9,610 bases of DNA from positions 1 through 9,610 of the forward strand of contig CALAVD010000241.1 of assembly GCA_937892085.1 (NCBI GenBank), read 5' to 3'. A program made the translations under genes and the position numbers. The stretch's first letter is position 1; every line of letters begins with the position of its first letter. Source of the DNA: an uncultured Prevotellaceae bacterium (GTDB lineage: Bacteria; Bacteroidota; Bacteroidia; Bacteroidales; Muribaculaceae). The notes beneath the pieces are model-generated. The model was given only the letters and a program-made list of their open reading frames with translations, ran no database searches and had not been told where the DNA came from. Below, piece after piece: positions 1 to 5,559 of the stretch.

Positions 1-62
1 CCCGGGCTTCATGACCCGCGACCGCTGCCCCTGGCTTCATGCCCACAATCCTGCCCTGGGCG
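1..62. other. GC-rich left-edge fragment, unassigned
   Basis: This stretch is far more GC-rich than the AT-rich DNA that follows and contains two near copies of a GGCTTCATG-type word (about 5-13 and 32-41). On the plus strand, frame 1 is open from the window edge to a TAA at 64-66, just before a terminator hairpin, so it could be the last 21 codons of a gene entering from the left. On the minus strand a frame starting with ATG at 38-40 is open to the edge. Neither short peptide resembles a family I recognise. It could equally be a non-coding repeat unit. Coding status is undecided. Confidence 0.25.
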
Positions 63-69
63 TTAATAT

Positions 70-101
70 AAAATCACCCAAGGCATGCCTCGGGTGATTT
101 T
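70..101. terminator. Bidirectional intrinsic terminator hairpin
   Basis: AAAATCACCC (70-79) pairs with GGGTGATTTT (92-101), and the inner GGCATGCC (82-89) is self-complementary. The result is a long hairpin with an A tract on the left and a T tract on the right. It can end transcription entering from the left on the plus strand, and the symmetry also allows leftward termination. The gene it serves lies mostly or wholly outside the window. Confidence 0.75.
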
Positions 102-318
102 ACGTTTTGATTTGGTATAATTTATATATTTCTATATAAATCAAATTGATAATTATTGCCTATTGTTGTAAAAAAGGCAATATTTTTTACAAAAGTAATT
201 CTTTTTCGTAAACTAAAAAGGTTTTTTACAAAAAAGTTATTAACAAGCAGTAATTGCTCTAAATTGCTTGCTGTGGCTTGCCGGTTCTTTGCTTGCTGTG
301 GCTTGCCGGTTTTTATTG
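102..318. other. AT-rich gene-free stretch with small hairpins
   Basis: I see no credible gene here. The stretch contains a hairpin with GTAAAAAA (168-175) against TTTTTTAC (183-190), an overlapping alternative stem ATTGCC (155-160)/GGCAAT (176-181), and a 23-bp tandem duplication annotated separately. On the minus strand the octamer at 190-197 reads TACTTTTG, a match to the Bacteroidetes -7 box TAnnTTTG, but with no good -33 partner. A plus-strand frame that opens at 156 and runs into kbl encodes a low-complexity Lys/Phe-rich peptide and is not convincing. Confidence 0.5.
264..311. repeat. Tandem duplication, 23-bp unit, 25-bp period
   Basis: Positions 264-286 and 289-311 are identical over 23 bp (core GCTTGCTGTGGCTTGCCGG), separated by two bases. 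Each copy itself contains two GCTTGC words, suggesting growth by slippage. The first copy can also pair with CAAGCA at 244-249. It lies just beyond the kbl terminator, so it is unlikely to be part of the kbl message. Confidence 0.85.
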
Positions 319-352
319 AAAAATCCCCCAGGCTGTGTAGCCCGAGGGATTT
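319..352 (-). terminator. Intrinsic terminator of kbl
   Basis: AAATCCC (321-327) pairs with GGGATTT (346-352), with an inner GGCT/AGCC stem around a GTGT loop. Read leftward, the stem is followed by a T-rich run. It begins 26 bp past the kbl stop codon, the expected place for its terminator. Confidence 0.75.
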
Positions 353-377
353 CCAACTTATAAAAAAGGAAATAGTG

Positions 378-1568
378 TTATTTTATCACGTCGAGTTTTT
401 TGCCCACCTTGATAAAGGCGTTGATGGCCTTGTCGAGGTGTTCACGCTCGTGACCTGCTGAGAGCTGCACGCGGATTCGGGCCTCGCCCTTAGGCACTAC
501 AGGATAGTAGAATCCAGTGACATAGATGCCTTCTTCCTGCATTGCTGCTGCGAAGTCTTGCGAGAGCTTGGCGTCGTAGAGCATTACTGCGCAGATGGCG
601 CTCTGTGTGGGCTTGATGTCGAAGCCGGCATCCATCATCTTGTCGCGGAAGTAGTTGACATTGTCGATGAGTTTGTCGTGGATGGCGTTGCTCTCTTTGA
701 GCATCTTGAACATCTCAAGGCTTGCTCCCACGATAACTGGAGCCACCGAGTTAGAGAACAGATAGGGGCGTGAGCGCTGGCGCAGCATAGCGATAATCTC
801 CTTGCGACCTGTGGTAAATCCACCCATAGCACCACCGAATGCTTTGCCCAGAGTGCCTGTGAAGACGTCGATTTTGCCATAGAGATTGAACTGCTCAGCC
901 ACGCCGTGACCAGTGGGACCTACCACACCTGCTGAGTGCGACTCGTCAACCATGACCATAGCGTCGTATTTCTCGGCGAGCTCCACAATCTTGTCAACGG
1001 GAGCCACGTTGCCGTCCATCGAGAACACGCCATCGGTGGCGATGATGCGGAAGCGTTGCTCTTGAGCTTGCTTGAGGCACTCTTCGAGCTCTTCCATGTT
1101 GGCATTGGCATAGCGATAGCGTTTTGCCTTGCACAGACGCACACCGTCGATGATAGAAGCGTGGTTGAGAGCATCGCTGATGATAGCGTCGTCAGGGCCA
1201 AGCAGAGCCTCGAAGAGACCTCCGTTGGCATCGAAGCACGAACCGTAGAGAATTGTGTCCTCAGTGTGGAAATAGTCGCTGATTGCTGCCTCGAGTTCTT
1301 TGTGTATGTCTTGAGTGCCGCAGATGAAACGCACGCTCGACATTCCGAAGCCGCGCTTAGCCATCATGTCGTGTGCTGCGTTGATGAGTCGAGAGTTGTC
1401 GCTCAGACCCAGGTAATTGTTGGCGCAGAAGTTTAGCACGTCGGTGCCAGGTTTCACTTTGATAGCAGCCTTTTGAGCTGTAGTGATAAGTCTTTCTTCT
1501 TTGTACAGGCCAGCGTCTTTGATAGCCGCGAGCTCATTGGTCAGATGTTCTTGAAATTTTCCGTACAT
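378..1568 (-). CDS. kbl: Glycine C-acetyltransferase (2-amino-3-ketobutyrate CoA ligase)
   Basis: Cytoplasmic PLP enzyme that cleaves 2-amino-3-ketobutyrate with CoA to glycine and acetyl-CoA, the second step of threonine catabolism. The 396 residues match the family's usual length of about 395-400. Visible family signatures are the N-terminal NFCANNYLGL (46-55), GSCFDANGG (109-117) at the cofactor-phosphate site, SDALNHASI with His136, the PLP-ring aspartate in VDESHSAG (Asp208, His211), and the Schiff-base lysine in TGTLGKAFGG (Lys242). It is transcribed divergently from the threonine dehydrogenase that makes its substrate, which favours Kbl over the related AONS (BioF), ALA synthase or serine palmitoyltransferase. 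The ATG at 1566-1568 gives the expected Kbl N-terminus. Its leader is A/T-rich without a Shine-Dalgarno site, as is usual in Bacteroidetes. Confidence 0.96.
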   Translation of the reverse strand: MYGKFQEHLTNELAAIKDAGLYKEERLITTAQKAAIKVKPGTDVLNFCANNYLGLSDNSRLINAAHDMMAKRGFGMSSVRFICGTQDIHKELEAAISDYFHTEDTILYGSCFDANGGLFEALLGPDDAIISDALNHASIIDGVRLCKAKRYRYANANMEELEECLKQAQEQRFRIIATDGVFSMDGNVAPVDKIVELAEKYDAMVMVDESHSAGVVGPTGHGVAEQFNLYGKIDVFTGTLGKAFGGAMGGFTTGRKEIIAMLRQRSRPYLFSNSVAPVIVGASLEMFKMLKESNAIHDKLIDNVNYFRDKMMDAGFDIKPTQSAICAVMLYDAKLSQDFAAAMQEEGIYVTGFYYPVVPKGEARIRVQLSAGHEREHLDKAINAFIKVGKKLDVIK

Positions 1569-1626
1569 AGTTAGTTTTGTAAGATTAAAATGTTGTTTAT
1601 TTTGGTTTTGTTTTCTTCACTACGCA

Positions 1627-1659
1627 CAAAGTTCTAAAAAAAATGCGACATAGAACAAT
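1627..1659 (-). promoter_or_regulatory. Putative kbl promoter
   Basis: Read on the minus strand, GAACTTTG (1627-1634) matches the Bacteroidetes -7 box TAnnTTTG at all but its first base. ATTG (1656-1659) sits 21 bp upstream as a three-of-four match to the -33 TTTG. This would give a leader of roughly 50 nt before the kbl ATG. The match is imperfect, so this is a candidate only. Confidence 0.4.
1631..1656. promoter_or_regulatory. Inverted repeat, possible operator at kbl promoter
   Basis: GTTCTA (1631-1636) and TAGAAC (1651-1656) are exact inverted copies whose starts lie 20 bp apart, about two helical turns. The arms overlap the candidate -7 and -33 elements of kbl. The geometry would suit a dimeric regulator, but no regulator gene is adjacent and six-base arms in AT-rich DNA can occur by chance. 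Confidence 0.35.
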
Positions 1660-1699
1660 TTTTTTGCCCGAATTTTTATAAAATTTGATTGTTAGTGAG

Positions 1700-1707
1700 T
1701 AATTTTG
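1700..1707 (+). promoter_or_regulatory. Putative -7 box of the threonine dehydrogenase gene
   Basis: TAATTTTG is an exact match to the Bacteroidetes consensus TAnnTTTG, 38 bp before the ATG at 1746. I see no good TTTG at the usual 19-21 bp upstream spacing, which lowers confidence. Confidence 0.5.
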
Positions 1708-1745
1708 CAAATCATAACTTTAAAACAACTATTTTTTATCAAGAA

Positions 1746-2702
1746 ATGAAGAATATTTTAGTAATTGGGTCAACAGGGCAGATTGGCTCTGAACTCACCA
1801 TGAAGCTGAGAAGCATTTATGGCAACGATGCCGTAGTAGCCGGATATATTCCTGGCGCAGAACCCAAAGGCGAACTTGCAGAGACAGGTCCCAAAGAGGT
1901 GGTTGATATCACCAATGCGCAGCAGATTGCCGATGCAGTGAAGAAATATGATATCGACACTATTTACAACCTTGCAGCGTTACTCTCGGCAGTTGCCGAA
2001 ACTAAGCCCCTGCTGGCGTGGAAAATAGGCATTGGCGGCTTGATGAACACCCTTGAGGTGGCTCGTGAGTGCCAGTGCGCCGTGTTCACACCCAGTTCCA
2101 TCGGCTCCTTTGGTCCCAACGCTCCGAAGGACGGCACCCCTCAGGACACTATTCAGCAGCCTCGCACCATGTATGGCGTTACCAAGGTTAGCGGCGAGTT
2201 GCTGAGCAACTACTACTACACACGTTTTGGCGTTGACACCCGCTCGGTGCGCTTCCCAGGCCTTATCTCTTATGTAACCCCTCCAGGTGGCGGCACCACC
2301 GACTATGCTGTTGACATCTATTACAGCGCTGTCAAGGGCGAGAAGTTCAGTTGCCCCATCAATGCTGGCACATTTATGGACATGATGTATATGCCCGACG
2401 CGTTGCGTGCTGCGATTGAGATTATGGAGGCCGACCCCACGCGACTGGTACACCGCAACTCGTTTAATATTGCGTCGATGAGCTTCGATCCCGAGATCAT
2501 CTATAACTGCATTAAGAAGTATATCCCAGGCTTTGAGATGGAGTATGTGCCCGACCTCTTGCGTCAGGGAATCGCCGACTCGTGGCCCAACCGCCTCGAC
2601 GACACCTGCGCCCGCGTGGAGTGGGACTGGAAACCAGAGTATGACCTCGACTCCATGACTCAGGACATGATAGAAAAGCTCCGTATCAAGTTCGGTAAAT
2701 AA
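1746..2702 (+). CDS. L-threonine 3-dehydrogenase, SDR (epimerase-like) type
   Basis: NAD-dependent oxidation of L-threonine to 2-amino-3-ketobutyrate, the first step of the threonine-to-glycine route. The 318-residue protein is an extended short-chain dehydrogenase of the NAD-dependent epimerase/dehydratase superfamily, not the zinc-dependent E. coli Tdh. It starts with a Rossmann nucleotide site GSTGQIG (8-14), has NLAALLSAVAE (about 75-85), the catalytic-region Ser pair in TPSSIGSFGP (about 115-124), and YGVTK with Tyr143 and Lys147. The PTRLVHRNSFN stretch near 231-241 also resembles this TDH group. The ATG at 1746 is chosen because it puts the Rossmann beta strand at residue 4. An upstream in-frame TTG at 1689 would overlap the putative promoter. 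Divergent pairing with kbl is the strongest reason to call TDH rather than a sugar epimerase. Confidence 0.9.
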   Translation: MKNILVIGSTGQIGSELTMKLRSIYGNDAVVAGYIPGAEPKGELAETGPKEVVDITNAQQIADAVKKYDIDTIYNLAALLSAVAETKPLLAWKIGIGGLMNTLEVARECQCAVFTPSSIGSFGPNAPKDGTPQDTIQQPRTMYGVTKVSGELLSNYYYTRFGVDTRSVRFPGLISYVTPPGGGTTDYAVDIYYSAVKGEKFSCPINAGTFMDMMYMPDALRAAIEIMEADPTRLVHRNSFNIASMSFDPEIIYNCIKKYIPGFEMEYVPDLLRQGIADSWPNRLDDTCARVEWDWKPEYDLDSMTQDMIEKLRIKFGK

Positions 2703-2730
2703 AGAATCGATAACAATTATCAACTCATTG

Positions 2731-2769
2731 CGCCGCATGGTGGTTCACCACTTGTGCGGCGTGTTTTTT
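2731..2769 (+). terminator. Intrinsic terminator after threonine dehydrogenase
   Basis: CGCCGCA (2731-2737) pairs with TGCGGCG (2755-2761), and an inner TGGTG/CACCA stem extends the structure. A T-rich run (TGTTTTTTC) follows. It begins 28 bp after the stop codon and insulates ruvB from the threonine module. Confidence 0.85.
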
Positions 2770-2811
2770 CACTTGGTAGCGCTGTAAAAGTCAAAAACTA
2801 CCCAGCAAAAA

Positions 2812-2842
2812 CTTGGTAACAGAAAACTTTTTACTAATTTTG
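2812..2842 (+). promoter_or_regulatory. Putative ruvB promoter (Bacteroidetes type)
   Basis: TAATTTTG (2835-2842) matches TAnnTTTG exactly. CTTG (2812-2815) lies 19 bp upstream as a three-of-four match to the -33 TTTG. The -7 box ends 25 bp before the ruvB ATG, so the leader would be short. This is the best two-element promoter in the window. Confidence 0.6.
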
Positions 2843-2867
2843 CAATTTAATAACTGCTCATGGGTAT

Positions 2868-3896
2868 ATGAATGAAGATTTCGACATCCGTCAGGAGCGT
2901 TCTCAAGGGGATCGCGATTTTGAGAAGGCGCTGCGTCCGGTGAGGTTTGACGACTTTGCTGGCCAGGAGGGTATTATCAATAACCTCAGGGTGTTTGTGG
3001 CAGCGGCGCGTCAGCGTGGCGAGGCGCTGGACCACACCTTGTTTTATGGTCCTCCCGGACTTGGCAAGACCACGTTGTCGAGTATTATCGCCAACGAGAT
3101 GGGCGTGGGCTTCAAGGTTACCAGCGGCCCAGTTCTCGACAAGCCTGGCGACCTTGCCGGCCTGCTCACATCGCTCGAGGAGAACGACGTGCTGTTCATT
3201 GACGAGATTCACCGCCTGAGCCCTGTGGTAGAGGAGTATCTCTACTCGGCGATGGAGGACTATCGCATCGATATTATGATAGACAAGGGTCCTGGTGCGA
3301 GGTCGGTGCAGCTCACATTGTCGCCATTCACCTTGATAGGTGCCACCACCCGTAGTGGCTTGCTCACGGCTCCCCTGCGTGCCCGCTTTGGTATCAACTG
3401 TCACTTGGAATACTATGGTCACGAAGTGCTGGAGGGCATCATCAAGCGCTCGGCACGATTGCTGCATGTTCCCATCTATGACGATGCTGCTCGCGAGATA
3501 GCGTTGCGCAGCCGTGGCACGCCTCGTGTTGCCAACTCGTTGCTTCGTCGCGTGCGTGACTTTGCTCAGGTGAAAGGAAGCGGAAAAATCGACAGCGACA
3601 TTGCGAAATATGCCCTTGAGGCACTAAACATTGACACCTACGGTCTTGACGAGGTGGATCACAAATTGCTCACCACCATTATCGACAAGTTTGGTGGCGG
3701 TCCCGTGGGGCTCTCCACCCTTGCCGCCGCTCTCAACGAGGATGCTGGTTCTATAGAAGAGGTGTATGAGCCGTTCCTGATTAAAGAAGGTTTTATCAAG
3801 CGCACGCCCCGTGGTCGTGTGGCTACCGACCTTGCTTTCAGCCATTTGAAGCTTGACCGTCCGAGCCGTGCTGATGGTCAGCAATCACTTTTTTAG
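2868..3896 (+). CDS. ruvB: Holliday junction branch migration DNA helicase RuvB
   Basis: AAA+ ATPase that forms hexameric rings on Holliday junctions bound by RuvA and pumps DNA to drive branch migration before RuvC cleavage in recombinational repair. At 342 residues it has normal family length. All core motifs are visible: Walker A GPPGLGKTT (61-69, Lys67), Walker B LFIDEIH (109-115), sensor 1 GATTRSG (158-164), the arginine-finger region RARFG (171-175), and sensor 2 GTPRVANSLLRRVRD (217-231, Arg220). The C-terminal winged-helix DNA-binding domain ends with the typical EPFLIKEGFI(301-310) and RTPRGRVAT. The ATG at 2868 gives the standard N-terminus; an ATG at 2860 is followed at once by an in-frame stop. 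No ruvA or ruvC is present in the window. The stop codon lies inside a heptamer repeat. Confidence 0.98.
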   Translation: MNEDFDIRQERSQGDRDFEKALRPVRFDDFAGQEGIINNLRVFVAAARQRGEALDHTLFYGPPGLGKTTLSSIIANEMGVGFKVTSGPVLDKPGDLAGLLTSLEENDVLFIDEIHRLSPVVEEYLYSAMEDYRIDIMIDKGPGARSVQLTLSPFTLIGATTRSGLLTAPLRARFGINCHLEYYGHEVLEGIIKRSARLLHVPIYDDAAREIALRSRGTPRVANSLLRRVRDFAQVKGSGKIDSDIAKYALEALNIDTYGLDEVDHKLLTTIIDKFGGGPVGLSTLAAALNEDAGSIEEVYEPFLIKEGFIKRTPRGRVATDLAFSHLKLDRPSRADGQQSLF

Positions 3897-3924
3897 TTTA
3901 TAGTTACCAGTTTATAGTTTATAG
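3890..3924 (+). repeat. Heptanucleotide tandem repeat spanning the ruvB stop
   Basis: Five 7-bp units run without a break: TTTTTAG, TTTATAG, TTACCAG, TTTATAG, TTTATAG. Three are identical and two are variants. The first unit supplies the ruvB TAG stop codon (3894-3896). The array sits in the 88-bp gap before the flippase gene and could change length by replication slippage. Confidence 0.8.
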
Positions 3925-3967
3925 TTTTATTGACCTATTCTCTTGTTTTCTTGTTCACTATAGAAAT

Positions 3968-3976
3968 AAAGGAGGT
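3968..3976 (+). promoter_or_regulatory. Strong Shine-Dalgarno site of the flippase gene
   Basis: AAAGGAGGT is fully complementary to the standard bacterial anti-Shine-Dalgarno core and ends 8 nt before the ATG at 3985. The other complete genes here have only A/T-rich leaders, as is usual in Bacteroidetes, so this site stands out. It firmly fixes the start codon. Confidence 0.8.
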
Positions 3977-3984
3977 ACTCAATT

Positions 3985-5481
3985 ATGGCAAATTTAAAGT
4001 CTTTAGCAAAAGACACCGTGATATATGGGCTGACGGGAATGGTGGGTCGTTTCTTGAACTACCTGCTTGTGCCGCTCTACACCGCCAGAATCAGTGCCGC
4101 CTCGGGCGGTTATGGCACAATCACCAACATCTATGCCTACACGGCGCTGATTATCATCATACTCACCTTTGGCATGGAGACAACATTCTTCAGGTTTGCC
4201 AACAAAGAGGGAGAGGATCCAAAATCGGTGATTTCCACGTCGCTGCTTGCGGTGACCGGCGTTTCGGCTGTGTTTGTGCTGCTGGTGCTCTTGCTGCTTC
4301 CGTGGCTGGCACCGCTGATGGGCTATGCCGACCACCCGAGTTATATCTGGGTGATGGCCGTGGTGGTGGCACTCGATGCTGTTCAGTCGATACTCTATGC
4401 CTATCTGCGTTATCAGCATAAGCCCATTAAATTCGCCTCACTGAAGTTTGCCTTTATATTCCTAAATATATTCCTTAACCTCCTATATTTTTGGCTATTG
4501 CCAGAAATCTATGAGAAACATCCGAGTTGGGTGAGTGGCATCTATGACCCGAGTGTGGGTGTGGGCTATGCGTTCTATCTCAACTTGGTGTGCACTGGCT
4601 TGGTGACACTGCTATTTTGGAAGGAACTCAAGAGTATCAAGTTCACGATTGACAGGAGCCTGCTCAAGCGCATGCTTAAATACACGTGGCCCTTGCTGGT
4701 GCTGGGAATAGTGGGCATCTTGAACCAGACAATAGATAAGATACTCTATCCGATCATTGACACCAGCGCCAACGGACGTGTGCAGCTTGGCATCTATGGC
4801 GCGGCGTGCAAGATAGCGATGATAATGGCGATTATCACCAACGCTTTCCGCTGGGCCTACGAGCCGTTTGTCTTCGGCAAGAGCCGTGACAAGGACAACC
4901 GTGAGGCCTACGCCGCAGCGATGAAGTATTTCATAATCTTCACTCTGCTGGCATTCCTAATGGTGGTGGCGTGGATCGACGTCCTCAAGTACATCATAGG
5001 TCGTGACTACTGGGAGGGTCTGAAAGTGGTGCCCATAGTGATGGCTGCCGAGATAATGATGGGCGTGTATTTCAACCTGTCGTTCTGGTACAAACTTACG
5101 GACAAGACCATCTGGGGCGCGATATTCTCCTTGATAGGCTGCATTGTGATGATTATCATCAATGTGGTGTTTGTTCCACACTACGGTTACATGGCGTGCG
5201 CATGGGGCGGTTTCACGGGCTATGGCTTGACGATGGTGCTTTGCTACATAGTGGGCAGGAAATATTATCCCATCAATTATCCCCTCAAAGACATAGGCAT
5301 CTACACTGGCCTTGCCGCCTTGCTCTATGCGGCAAGTGTGGTGGTTGACTGGGGCGGAAGTTTCGAGAATGTTACCTATCGCACGTTGCTGCTCCTGGTC
5401 TTTGCGGCAGTGCTGGTGAAGAAAGAGAATGTCATGGATAAGATAGTGGAATTTAAGCATCGCCGTCATCAAAGAACTTAA
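3985..5481 (+). CDS. Polysaccharide/oligosaccharide flippase (MOP superfamily, Wzx-like)
   Basis: A 498-residue inner-membrane protein with roughly 12-14 hydrophobic segments, for example near residues 53-62, 84-108, 121-139, 154-172, 195-211, 235-248, 314-334, 348-364, 376-397, 407-423, 437-455 and 466-477. The N-terminus (LAKDTVIYGLTGMVGRFLNY, residues 7-26) is the amphipathic first helix typical of the polysaccharide biosynthesis/Wzx branch of the MATE-like MOP superfamily. Members flip lipid-linked sugar intermediates, such as O-antigen or capsule units, across the membrane. The substrate cannot be read from sequence, and no glycosyltransferase or polymerase genes are adjacent, so this is an orphan copy. 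A basic tail (KHRRHQRT) should face the cytoplasm. No clear promoter lies in the 88-bp gap after ruvB, so read-through from ruvB is likely. It carries an unusual consensus Shine-Dalgarno site and ends at a perfect hairpin. Confidence 0.88.
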   Translation: MANLKSLAKDTVIYGLTGMVGRFLNYLLVPLYTARISAASGGYGTITNIYAYTALIIIILTFGMETTFFRFANKEGEDPKSVISTSLLAVTGVSAVFVLLVLLLLPWLAPLMGYADHPSYIWVMAVVVALDAVQSILYAYLRYQHKPIKFASLKFAFIFLNIFLNLLYFWLLPEIYEKHPSWVSGIYDPSVGVGYAFYLNLVCTGLVTLLFWKELKSIKFTIDRSLLKRMLKYTWPLLVLGIVGILNQTIDKILYPIIDTSANGRVQLGIYGAACKIAMIMAIITNAFRWAYEPFVFGKSRDKDNREAYAAAMKYFIIFTLLAFLMVVAWIDVLKYIIGRDYWEGLKVVPIVMAAEIMMGVYFNLSFWYKLTDKTIWGAIFSLIGCIVMIIINVVFVPHYGYMACAWGGFTGYGLTMVLCYIVGRKYYPINYPLKDIGIYTGLAALLYAASVVVDWGGSFENVTYRTLLLLVFAAVLVKKENVMDKIVEFKHRRHQRT

Positions 5482-5504
5482 CCTAAAAGTAACTCTATCA
5501 GATA

Positions 5505-5541
5505 AAAAAGAGACTCGGATACAAGTTCCGAGTCTCTTTTT
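5505..5541. terminator. Bidirectional terminator between convergent genes
   Basis: Fifteen bases (5505-5519, AAAAAGAGACTCGGA) pair perfectly with 5527-5541 around a seven-base loop. A and T tracts flank the stem so it can work on both strands. It lies 23 bp after the flippase stop and 18 bp after the stop of the convergent C10 protease gene, serving both. Confidence 0.92.
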
Positions 5542-5559
5542 ATTAATTCAGAATTTTTA

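Noticed and set aside
156..461. Plus-strand open frame of 101 codons
   Set aside because: It is Lys/Phe-rich low-complexity sequence in AT-rich DNA, crosses the kbl terminator and overlaps the 3' end of kbl.
936..1436. 166-codon open frame antisense to kbl
   Set aside because: The opposite strand encodes a full-length Kbl with all motifs; the antisense product resembles no family.
1689..1745. TTG start that would lengthen the threonine dehydrogenase by 19 residues
   Set aside because: It would overlap the exact -7 promoter box, and the ATG at 1746 places the Rossmann motif at the usual position.
1980..2738. 252-codon open frame antisense to the dehydrogenase
   Set aside because: It runs through the terminator hairpin and mirrors a well-supported gene; no family features.
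2847..3467. 206-codon open frame antisense to ruvB
   Set aside because: It is a shadow of highly conserved RuvB coding sequence.
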